The position numbers and the translations under genes are program-made. Under the pieces are notes generated by a model, which saw only the letters and a list, made by a program, of their open reading frames with translations, searched no databases and had not been told where the DNA came from. Positions 43,130 through 49,775 of a stretch of DNA of 64,000 bases are shown piece after piece (positions within the stretch are counted from its first letter, which is position 1; every line of letters starts with the position of its first letter). The DNA is taken from positions 99,661 to 163,660 of the forward strand of contig DATJRY010000003.1 of assembly GCA_035504415.1 (NCBI GenBank), given 5' to 3'. Origin of the DNA: Candidatus Sulfotelmatobacter sp. GTDB lineage: Bacteria > Vulcanimicrobiota > Vulcanimicrobiia > Vulcanimicrobiales > Vulcanimicrobiaceae.

Positions 43130-44011
43130 TCAGCCGAGGCGCTCCGCGAGCGCCTCGACGTCCTGGGCGCTGAGCACGTACCGCTCGCCGCAGAAATCGC
43201 AGGTCGCCTCGGTGGCGGCCTGCTCGCGCGCCAGCTTCGCCAGCTCGTCCTTGCCCAGCCCCAGCAGCGCCGTCTCGACCTTCGCCCGCGTGCACTGGCA
43301 GTCGTACGCGACCGACTGACCGCCGTAGACCTTGAGGTCGAGCGCGCCGGCGACCGCGTGCAGCAACGCGTCGGGATCGGCGCCGTCGACGATCTGCGTC
43401 GTCACCGGCGGCATCGCCGCGGCGGCGCGCTCGAGCGCGCCGATCGTCGCCTCGTCGGCGCCCGGCAGCACCTGCGCGATCACGCCGCCCGCGGCGCGGA
43501 TACCGGCCGGATCGGCCAGCACGCCCAGCGCGACGACACTCGGTATTTGTTCGGAGTTCGCCAAGTAGGCGGCGACGTCGTCGCCGATCTCACCGCTGAC
43601 GAGCGGCACGATGCCGCTGTACGGCTGGCCGATCTCGAACGACTTGGTCACCTGCAAGCTGCCGCCGCCGACGACGGCCGCCACGTCGAACTTCCCGCGC
43701 GCGTTGAGCGGCAGGTCGGCATGGGCGTTGCGCGCGTACGCGCGCGCCGCGATCGCGTCCGGGCCGGCGCGCCACGCGTCGGCCGTCAGCGAGCCGATCG
43801 GGCCGTCGCCGACGACCTGTAAGGTCAGCCGTTCGCGGCCCTGGAGCGACGCGCCGAGCAGCGCCGCCGCGGTGACCAGGCGGCCGACGGCCGCGCTGGC
43901 CGTGGGGGCCAAGTCGTGGCGGTGGCGCGTGTCGCGCACGAGCGCGGTGGTGACGCCCGACACGAGGGAAACCGTCCCGCGCGCGGCGGAAGCGGTGACG
44001 ATACGATCCAT
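43130..44011 (-). CDS. hslO: Redox-regulated chaperone Hsp33
   Basis: A 293-residue Hsp33, a holdase switched on by oxidation of its zinc cysteines. The N-terminal domain has TALVRDTRHRHDLAPTASAAVGRL and LTLQVVGDGPIGSL; the C-terminal redox switch has CQC and CDFC (YDCQCTRAK; ATCDFCGERY), the C-x-C plus C-x2-C arrangement of the family. Start is ATG 44011; the frame stays open upstream but that region contains only promoter-like sequence. It is divergent from HU with a 167-base spacer. All four Cys are present, so redox control should work. Confidence 0.95.
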   Translation of the reverse strand: MDRIVTASAARGTVSLVSGVTTALVRDTRHRHDLAPTASAAVGRLVTAAALLGASLQGRERLTLQVVGDGPIGSLTADAWRAGPDAIAARAYARNAHADLPLNARGKFDVAAVVGGGSLQVTKSFEIGQPYSGIVPLVSGEIGDDVAAYLANSEQIPSVVALGVLADPAGIRAAGGVIAQVLPGADEATIGALERAAAAMPPVTTQIVDGADPDALLHAVAGALDLKVYGGQSVAYDCQCTRAKVETALLGLGKDELAKLAREQAATEATCDFCGERYVLSAQDVEALAERLG

Positions 44012-44178
44012 TCTCTTACGATAACCGTTCGCGGCTTTTCGCCGTTGCGGCGCCCTTTTTTCTCGATTGCGGCCAAAGGGAGCCGGACGCGCGCACGCGT
44101 ATCTCTTTTGCCGAGCGAGCGGTGCCGCCACGTTTGGTAACCGTTCGGTACGACGTTCTCATCGAGGTGCAAACTAAC
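44012..44178. promoter_or_regulatory. hslO-HU divergent regulatory region
   Basis: This spacer is more A/T-rich than its surroundings. It contains a direct repeat TAACCGTTCG at 44022-44031 and 44138-44147, one near each gene start, a possible shared operator. On the plus strand CGCCG-TTG-CGGCG (44040-44052), then CCC and T6 (44056-44061), looks like an intrinsic terminator that could stop antisense or read-through transcription before HU. No clean -35/-10 pair was identified. Confidence 0.4.
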
Positions 44179-44493
44179 GTGACCAAAGCCGACATCGTCG
44201 ACTCTCTGGCGAACGAGCACGAGCTCTCCAAGCGGCAGGCCGGCGAGATCGTCGATCTGATCCTGGACGAGATCACCGGTGCGCTCAAGCAGGGCGACAA
44301 GGTCCAGCTCATCCCCTTCGGCAGCTTCGTGGTGCGCGAGCGGAAGGCGCGCGTGGGGCGCAATCCGCAGACCGGCGACACGATCAAGATCGCCGCGCGC
44401 CGGGTGCCGGCGTTCTCGCCCGGCAAGGGCCTCAAGGATGCCGTCGGCGGCGCCAAGCGCGCCGCGAAGAAGGCCGGCGGCCGGAAGAAGTAA
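44179..44493 (+). CDS. hup: HU-family DNA-binding protein
   Basis: A 104-residue histone-like protein. The start is GTG 44179, giving TKADIVDSLA after the initiator, the normal HU N-terminus, with gaggtg ten bases upstream; longer frames upstream are open but unlikely. The beta-arm has GSFVVRERKARVGRNPQTGD followed by PAFSPGKGLKDAV, with the intercalating Pro in RNPQTG. The C-terminus extends about 15 residues beyond E. coli HU with a Lys/Ala/Gly-rich tail (AKRAAKKAGGRKK), a short version of the basic tails of actinobacterial HU, which increase DNA affinity. Confidence 0.93.
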   Translation: MTKADIVDSLANEHELSKRQAGEIVDLILDEITGALKQGDKVQLIPFGSFVVRERKARVGRNPQTGDTIKIAARRVPAFSPGKGLKDAVGGAKRAAKKAGGRKK

Positions 44494-44531
44494 AACCCCG
44501 TATCTTCGCGCGCGGGTCGGCGCGAGGAGAC

Positions 44532-44608
44532 CGGGCAGTGGCGCAGCTTGGTAGCGCATCAGTCTGGGGGACTGGGGGTCGCAGGTTCAAATCCTGTCTG
44601 CCCGACCA
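44532..44608 (+). tRNA. tRNA-Pro (anticodon GGG)
   Basis: A 77-base cloverleaf: acceptor stem CGGGCAG/CTGCCCG, D-loop with AGCTTGGTA, anticodon stem TCAGT/ACTGG with loop CTGGGGG (anticodon GGG, reading CCC/CCU), T-arm GCAGG-TTCAAAT-CCTGT, discriminator A and an encoded CCA (44606-44608). Starting at C44532 gives a perfect 7-bp acceptor stem. It lies 39 bases after HU. Confidence 0.97.
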
Positions 44609-44618
44609 ACACGACGAG

Positions 44619-44641
44619 GCCCCGCGGCACACCCGCGGGGC
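44619..44641 (+). terminator. GC-rich hairpin after tRNA-Pro
   Basis: GCCCCGCGG (44619-44627) pairs perfectly with CCGCGGGGC (44633-44641) across a 5-base loop, ten bases after the tRNA CCA. It is followed by TTCGTC rather than a T-run. It may define the tRNA 3' end or be a weak terminator before the RNase H gene. Confidence 0.5.
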
Positions 44642-44682
44642 TTCGTCTCGTCCGGCACAGCACACGAAGGAGCGCCGTTCAA

Positions 44683-45084
44683 ATCAAAGCGACCTTGTAC
44701 GCCGATGGCGGCTCGCGCGGCAACCCGGGACCGGCGGCTTCGGGCGCGGTGCTCTACGACGAGCGCGGCGAGGTGCTCGAGGAGATCGGCGTCTTCCTGG
44801 GCGTGACGACCAACAACGTCGCCGAGTGGACGGCGCTGCTGGCCGGCCTCAAGGCGGCGCTTGCTCGCGGCGTCGACGACATCACCGTCCGCATGGACAG
44901 CGAGCTGGTCGTCAAGCAACTCTCGGGCGCCTACCGAGTAAAGCATCCCGGGCTGATCCCGCTGCATGCCGAGGCCAAGGCGCTGCTGCGCCGGTTCGCG
45001 CACGCCGAGGTCGGGCACGTGCGGCGCAAGGACAACGCGGCGGCCGACGCCGTCGTCAACCAGGTCCTCGACGCCCACCGCTGA
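44683..45084 (+). CDS. rnhA: Ribonuclease HI family protein, non-standard start
   Basis: A ~133-residue RNase HI that cuts the RNA strand of RNA-DNA hybrids. Catalytic residues are intact: Asp in LYADGGSRGNPGPA, Glu in NVAEWTALLAGL, Asp in VRMDSELVVKQL and the late acidic residue in RKDNAAADAVVN. The start is problematic: no ATG, GTG or TTG lies at the expected place. AAGGAG (44667-44672) is followed after 10 bases by ATC 44683, giving (I)KATLYADGG, which would be a rare AUC start; the next TTG (44695) cuts into strand 1, and the upstream open frame runs back through the tRNA. Without a basic N-terminal hybrid-binding domain it is of the short type. Confidence 0.82.
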   Translation: MKATLYADGGSRGNPGPAASGAVLYDERGEVLEEIGVFLGVTTNNVAEWTALLAGLKAALARGVDDITVRMDSELVVKQLSGAYRVKHPGLIPLHAEAKALLRRFAHAEVGHVRRKDNAAADAVVNQVLDAHR

Positions 45085-45118
45085 CACCCCCGCGCCCAGC
45101 CGCACGTTGTAGAGAAAG

Positions 45119-45766
45119 ATGCGCCGTTTCCCCGTCACCTGGCTGATCCTGATCGTCGTCGTCGTGGGCGCCGTCGTCGGCTGGCGCATCTTCTTTCCGC
45201 TCGAGTCGGCACGCTACGCCTCGGTGCAGCAGGTGCGGCACGAACGGTCGATCTTTCACGTCAGCGAGACGATCGCGCACGCGAAGGGTCCGCTCGCGCG
45301 CGAGGTCTGGCGGCTCGACAACGTCGACGGGAGATCCAGCGCCAGCTACAGCGCGGAGAACCGCGCCGGGACGCGCGTGGCGAAGTTCACCACGCCGGTC
45401 ACCGGCTACGACGTGACGTTCGCGTTCGAAGCGCTGGTGCGCGACGGCGTGTGGCAGTTGACGAACCGGCCCTATCGCGGCAACACCGACAACGTCTACA
45501 CGGTCTCGGTCGAGCAGCGCATCGGCGACCGCGGCGGATCGCGCACGTTCAGCTTCACCGATCCGCACTACCTCGCGACGACCGCCGGACGCCAATACGA
45601 GATCCATCTCGACAAGAACAAGCCGGTGCCGGACCTCTTGACGCTGCAGTCGACGTCGACGGCCGATCCGCGCTATCAGAAGGTGGTCGACGACTTCGCC
45701 TCGTTCGGGCCGCCCGGCTTCCGCCAAACGGTCGCCACCGCGCGCAAGAAGCTGCTGGCCTCATAG
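45119..45766 (+). CDS. Membrane-anchored unknown protein
   Basis: A 215-residue protein from ATG 45119. A single N-terminal helix (WLILIVVVVGAVVGWRIFF) anchors it, with the rest probably periplasmic. That part has alternating beta-type segments (HVSETIAHAKGPLAREVW; AGTRVAKFTTPVTGYDV; NVYTVSVEQRIGD) and a basic helical end (VATARKKLLAS). No Cys and no recognised family. It is 34 bases downstream of the RNase H gene and convergent with the DUF3465 gene, 7 bases apart. A periplasmic beta-sandwich domain is plausible but unproven. Confidence 0.5.
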   Translation: MRRFPVTWLILIVVVVGAVVGWRIFFPLESARYASVQQVRHERSIFHVSETIAHAKGPLAREVWRLDNVDGRSSASYSAENRAGTRVAKFTTPVTGYDVTFAFEALVRDGVWQLTNRPYRGNTDNVYTVSVEQRIGDRGGSRTFSFTDPHYLATTAGRQYEIHLDKNKPVPDLLTLQSTSTADPRYQKVVDDFASFGPPGFRQTVATARKKLLAS

Positions 45767-45773
45767 CCGCCGC

Positions 45774-46094
45774 TCACGCGTAGCGGCGGCCGTTCAGCTC
45801 GACGTAGCCGCCGACGTGCGTTCCCCATGGGTCGTGATGGGTGAAATGGACGATCGGCGGTTGGCCGCGGTCGGGCACGAGCTCGCCTTGCACGACGACG
45901 TGGTCGCCCGGCGCGACCGGGACCCGCGGCGCGATCGTCACGTTGTCGATCACGCGAAAGCGCGTGCCGTCCGCGCCGCGGCAGTCGAACTGCTCGTGCT
46001 CCATGCGCGAATGCTTGCCGAAGAAGAAGCGGGGCGGCGTGAGCACCGTCCCGGCGTAGCGGACTTCCATCAGCACCTCCGCCGTCCTCATCAC
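45774..46094 (-). CDS. DUF3465 family protein
   Basis: A 106-residue protein matching DUF3465. The C-terminal part has the hallmark sequence: HEQFDCRGADGTRFRVIDNVTIAPRV broken by the typical GDHVVVQGE, then VHFTHHDPWGTHVGGYVE and a last GRRY. The HW/FTHHDP...H segment is the best conserved, and its His/Asp may bind metal; this is inference. Family members are often secreted, but no signal peptide is seen here. Start is ATG 46094 or an ATG three bases downstream. Function of the family is unknown. Confidence 0.75.
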   Translation of the reverse strand: MMRTAEVLMEVRYAGTVLTPPRFFFGKHSRMEHEQFDCRGADGTRFRVIDNVTIAPRVPVAPGDHVVVQGELVPDRGQPPIVHFTHHDPWGTHVGGYVELNGRRYA

Positions 46095-46162
46095 GCGCGC
46101 GGGTCCCGATGACGAGGAGGCACGCGCGCCGAGCGCGCCGTAGCCGAACCCGTGAGGCGGCG

Positions 46163-46744
46163 ATGAGGACCCTGCGGACCGCGCGGCTGACCCTGGCCCC
46201 GGCCGAGGCGCAGAATGCGCGCGAGTTGTGGGAGGTGCTCAACGCGCCGGATCTGCGCAAGTTCCAGGACATTCCGCGCGTGCGCGCCGAGGAGTTCGAG
46301 CGCCAGGTCCGAGCGCGCCCGAAGGCGCTGCGCGCGAGCGCGAGCGGGCGCTTCGAATGGATCGTGCGCGCGGGCGAGCCGCCGGTCGCCGTCGGGTGGG
46401 TCTCGCTGCGGGTCAACGACCGCTCCCCGCGGGTCGGCGAGGTCGGCTACAGTCTGGTGCGCGAAGCGCGCGGATTCGGCTACGCCAGCGAGGCGTTGGG
46501 CGCGGTGGTCGACGAGGGCTTCAGCGCCGGCGAGTTGGACGAGATCCAGGCCTGCATCGTGCCGGACAACGTCGCCTCACGCGCCGTGCTCGACCGGACC
46601 GGCTTCCGCGAGGAACGGCTGCTGCGCGGCGGCGCCGTCATCCGCGGGCGCCACGTCGACGTGCTCTTGTTCACGCTGCCGCGCGGCCTCTGGGACCGTG
46701 CGCGCCGCGAAGCGTTCACGGTCTCCGAGGCCAACGGCGGCTGA
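46163..46744 (+). CDS. GNAT acetyltransferase, RimJ-like
   Basis: A 193-residue GNAT protein from ATG 46163 (LRTARLTLAPAEAQNA), with gaggcgg just upstream; 18 extra Arg-rich residues would come from an upstream start and are rejected. The acetyl-CoA loop is VREARGFGYASEALGAVV and the last motif is VPDNVASRAVLDRTGFREE. It is similar in type to the acetyltransferase at 32601 but not a close copy. Target unknown. It converges with the TetR regulator, with stops 1 base apart. Confidence 0.8.
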   Translation: MRTLRTARLTLAPAEAQNARELWEVLNAPDLRKFQDIPRVRAEEFERQVRARPKALRASASGRFEWIVRAGEPPVAVGWVSLRVNDRSPRVGEVGYSLVREARGFGYASEALGAVVDEGFSAGELDEIQACIVPDNVASRAVLDRTGFREERLLRGGAVIRGRHVDVLLFTLPRGLWDRARREAFTVSEANGG

Positions 46745-46745
46745 G

Positions 46746-47471
46746 CTAACCCAGCCCGCAGAGGTCGATGGCGAGCCCGACCAACCCGTCGAGCGTCCCG
46801 TCGGCGACGTTCCCCTCGATCGCGGCGTCCCGGGCCAAGGCCACCACGATCGCGACCAGCGCGTACGCGGCGAAGCGGGCCGAGGACAGGGTCGCGATCC
46901 CGGAGTGCTGCAGCGCCTCGAGGTAGTGGGCCACGTCGTCGACGGCCGCGTCGACCGCCTTGGAGCGGGCTTTGGCGACGGTCTCGTCGGCGTTCGAGAA
47001 GACGTACCACGCGCGCACCAGGCCGCGGTGGCTCAGGGCGTCGGCGGCGACGTCGCGGATCCAGGCCGCCACGCGTTCGCGCTCCAGCCCGCGGTCGACC
47101 GGCGGGGCGGCGAAACGGGTCGTCACGTCGCCCAGCGTCGGACCGCGACGCAGGATCGCCTCGCGGACCGCGTGCGAGCGGTCGGCGAAGTAGCGGTAGA
47201 ACGTGCCGTACGCGACCCCCGCCTCGCGGGCGATCGTGCCGGCCGAGAGCGACTCGGCGTCGCGGTCGGCCAGCAAGCGGGTCACCGCGTCCAACAAGCG
47301 ATCCCGGGAGCTGGGTCGCGGCGGGCGCGCCGGCAGGCCGGCGTCGGCGGGGTCGACGCGGCCGAGGTACGTCCAGCGGCCGCGCACGCGCCGGGTCACC
47401 GGGTCACGGAAGCTCTCGACGCGGTATCGATACGCCCGCCCGCTGACGCGCTTGATCACCTCGTAGGCCAT
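46746..47471 (-). CDS. TetR-family regulator with extra N-terminal domain
   Basis: A 241-residue repressor from ATG 47471, preceded by aaggagg (spacing 7). The first ~50 residues (MAYEVIKRVSGRAYRYRVE, then RDP.T.RVRGRWTYLGRVD) are not part of TetR proteins; they resemble a small basic beta domain seen at the N-terminus of some transposases and archaeal-type proteins. The TetR helix-turn-helix follows at about 58-105 (LDAVTRLLADRDAESLSAGTIAREAGVAYGTFYRYFADR in part), then a helical ligand-binding domain. Its target is probably itself or the adjacent acetyltransferase. No operator was identified upstream, although 89 bases separate it from the next gene. Confidence 0.8.
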   Translation of the reverse strand: MAYEVIKRVSGRAYRYRVESFRDPVTRRVRGRWTYLGRVDPADAGLPARPPRPSSRDRLLDAVTRLLADRDAESLSAGTIAREAGVAYGTFYRYFADRSHAVREAILRRGPTLGDVTTRFAAPPVDRGLERERVAAWIRDVAADALSHRGLVRAWYVFSNADETVAKARSKAVDAAVDDVAHYLEALQHSGIATLSSARFAAYALVAIVVALARDAAIEGNVADGTLDGLVGLAIDLCGLG

Positions 47472-47560
47472 CGCAGGGCCTCCTTCCAACAATGCTGGCA
47501 ATTCTCTTAGACACGCGGTACGCCGCCTTCTTGCATTGGCAGGGAGGGTTGCCCGAGATT

Positions 47561-48199
47561 TTACGAGAGCAGGCCCCTGCGGAAGGCTGTCACGGCGGCA
47601 TGAGCCCGGTCTGAGGCGGACAGCTTCTCGAGGATGTCCCGGACATGGCCCTTGACCGTCCCCAGGCCGAGGTGCAGCCGTTCGGCGATCTCGGCGTTGC
47701 CCACGCCGTCGGCGATCAGCCGGAGCACGTCGAGCTCGCGCGGCGTCAGCGGCGAGCTGGTCGCCGGCACCGCCTGCGGGCTGAACCGTCGCAGGACGAC
47801 GTGCGCGATGCGTGGGTCGAAGTACGCGCCGCCGGCGGCGACGGCGCGCGCCGCGTCGACGACGATGGCGGCGTCGGACGATTTGACGCAGTACGCGTCG
47901 GCGCCCGCGGCCAGCGCGGCCAAGACTTCATCGTCGAGCTCGTGCATCGTCACGACGACGACGCCGACCGGATGCGCGCCGGCTTTGACGTCGCGCGTGA
48001 CGTCGAGTCCGTCCTTGCCGGGCAGGCCGATGTCGACGATCGCGACGTCGGGGAGCTCGCGCAGAATGGCCGCTTCACCGGCGATTCCGTCGCCGGCTTC
48101 GGCGACGACGTCGAAGCCGGCCGCTTCGAGCGCGGCGCGCAAACCGGCGCGCGTCAGCGCGTGGTCTTCGACCAGGACCACGCGCACCGCCGCGCTCAC
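47561..48199 (-). CDS. NarL-type response regulator
   Basis: A 212-residue two-domain regulator. The receiver domain has VLVEDHALTRAGL, phosphoacceptor Asp in VAIVDIGLPGKDG, Thr in VVVTMHE and Lys in YCVKSSD. The DNA-binding domain is LuxR/NarL-type (LTPRELDVLRLIADGVGNAEIAERL, then TVKGHVRDILEKL). GTG 48199 overlaps the histidine kinase stop by 4 bases, so the two are a pair. It is not the OmpR-type KdpE usually found with KdpD. Its likely targets, by position, are the kdp operon or the kinase/sensor genes. Confidence 0.9.
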   Translation of the reverse strand: MSAAVRVVLVEDHALTRAGLRAALEAAGFDVVAEAGDGIAGEAAILRELPDVAIVDIGLPGKDGLDVTRDVKAGAHPVGVVVVTMHELDDEVLAALAAGADAYCVKSSDAAIVVDAARAVAAGGAYFDPRIAHVVLRRFSPQAVPATSSPLTPRELDVLRLIADGVGNAEIAERLHLGLGTVKGHVRDILEKLSASDRAHAAVTAFRRGLLS

Positions 48200-49725
48200 G
48201 CCTGCACCGGGAGCGCGATGGTGAAGATGCTTCCGTGCGGCGTGCGCGGTTGGTAGAAAGCGTTGCCGTTCGACTCTTCGGCGACGCGCCGCACGATGTA
48301 GAGTCCCAGCCCCGAGCCCGCGCCGCGCCGGTTCTGTCCGCCGGCGAAGCGTTCGAACAGCGTCGCGCGCGCGTCGGGTGCCACCCCCGGACCGTCGTCG
48401 GCGACGGCGATCTCGACCGTCTTCCCGCTCCCGTGCACGCCGACGTCGACGATGCCGCCGCCCGGCGTGTGCTCGAGCGCGTTGGCGATCAGGTTCGTGA
48501 CCGCGCGGCGCAGGTCGCCGCGGTCGCCCGCCACCTGCACGCCGTCGCGCGCGTCGACGTGCAGCGCGACCGCGCGCGCGGCCGCGATCGGTGCCAGCTC
48601 GCCGGTCACCTCGCGCACGAGGCCGCCGACGTCGATGCGTTCGCGGCGCGGCGTACGCTCGCCCGACTCGAAGCGCGCCACCAGCAGCAGCGTCTCGGCC
48701 AAGCGCTGCAGCTCGTCGGTCGCGACCAGACTGCGGTCCAGGATCTCGCCGTATTGCGGCGGCATCGGCCCATAGAGTCCCTCCTTCGCTTGGCGGAACG
48801 TGAGGCCGAGCGCCGAGAGCGGCGTGCGCAGATCGTGCGAGAGCGCGTACACCAGATCGCGAATGACGCCGCTGCGTTCGGCCAACGCTTCGTTGCGCTC
48901 GGCGAGCTGCGCGAACAGACGCGCTTGGCCCAGCGCCGCGGTCGCGCTGCGCGCGTAGGCGCGCGCCAGCGTGCGCGCGTTCTCGTCGAACGCGTCGGCG
49001 GTCCACGCGTCGACTAGCAGCACGCCCAGCGCCGTGCCGCGGTCGGCCAGCGGGATCGCCATCGCCGCGCCCGCGCCGATGTCGTCGAGCACCAGTCCGC
49101 CGACCGGATCGCCGTGGGCGACGACCAGCACGTCGTCGAGGTCGAGCGCGCGCCGCGCCAGCGAGCTCAGACCCGGCCCGGCGCCCTCGGCGACGACGAC
49201 GTCGTCGCCGTCCCGCTGCGCGAACAGCACCGGGCCGCGATCGGCCGGCAGCCAGCGCGCGTGCTCGGCGTCGAACAGCGCGGGCGCTTCACGCACGACC
49301 GCGCGCGCGACCAGGTCGTACGAGAGCGAGCTGCGCAGACGGTCGACCGCGGCGCCGAGCTGCCCTTCGCGTCGCGCCCGCGCCTCTTGCGCCGCCAGCC
49401 GTCCGAACGTTCGCGCGCGTTCTTGCAGCGTCGTGCCGAGCCAGCCGACCAGCACGATCGAGAGCGCCGCCAAGAAGCGGTCGCCGACGCCGATCGGATC
49501 GAAGTGACCGGCCTGCACGCCGTTGATCCAGGCGGCCACCACGTTCGCGATCAGCGCGACGACGACCAGCGAGGTCGTCAAGGCGCGGCTACCCGCGAAC
49601 GCGGAGAGCACGATCGGGATGTTCAACAGGATCGCGACGACGAGCGTCTGCGGCGTCTTGGCGTCGAGCACGAACGCGACGGCCAGCATCGCGAACGAGA
49701 GGACCGGAATCCAGCGTGCGCGCAC
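48196..49725 (-). CDS. Membrane histidine kinase resembling the C-terminal half of KdpD
   Basis: A 509-residue kinase. Four N-terminal helices (IPVLSFAMLAVAFVL; LVVAILLNIPIVLSAF; LTTSLVVVALIANVVAAW; FLAALSIVLVGWLG) are followed by a coiled linker, a GAF-like domain (about 140-265), a HisKA domain with SHDLRTPLSALGL, and an HATPase with N box NLIANALEHTP, G1 VADDGPGVAP and G2 GSGLGLYIV. This layout is what remains of KdpD when the N-terminal KdpD/USP sensor is removed. The sensor is encoded next door on the other strand. Start is GTG 49725, 50 bases from the divergent start. The response regulator overlaps the 3' end. Confidence 0.88.
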   Translation of the reverse strand: MRARWIPVLSFAMLAVAFVLDAKTPQTLVVAILLNIPIVLSAFAGSRALTTSLVVVALIANVVAAWINGVQAGHFDPIGVGDRFLAALSIVLVGWLGTTLQERARTFGRLAAQEARARREGQLGAAVDRLRSSLSYDLVARAVVREAPALFDAEHARWLPADRGPVLFAQRDGDDVVVAEGAGPGLSSLARRALDLDDVLVVAHGDPVGGLVLDDIGAGAAMAIPLADRGTALGVLLVDAWTADAFDENARTLARAYARSATAALGQARLFAQLAERNEALAERSGVIRDLVYALSHDLRTPLSALGLTFRQAKEGLYGPMPPQYGEILDRSLVATDELQRLAETLLLVARFESGERTPRRERIDVGGLVREVTGELAPIAAARAVALHVDARDGVQVAGDRGDLRRAVTNLIANALEHTPGGGIVDVGVHGSGKTVEIAVADDGPGVAPDARATLFERFAGGQNRRGAGSGLGLYIVRRVAEESNGNAFYQPRTPHGSIFTIALPVQA

Positions 49726-49775
49726 GCCGACGCGTTCGGGGGCGGACGTGGCCGCCCTGCGCCGAAGCAGGCGGA

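Noticed and set aside
44548..44682. RNase H start at 44548
   Set aside because: It would overlap the tRNA-Pro gene and its hairpin and add ~45 residues unlike any RNase H.
47310..47471. Insertion sequence remnant
   Set aside because: Only a transposase-like small domain in a TetR frame; no inverted repeats, target duplication or catalytic transposase residues seen.
49716..49775. Longer start for the tandem KdpD protein
   Set aside because: It overlaps the divergent histidine kinase start and adds an Arg-rich N-terminus not seen in KdpD proteins.
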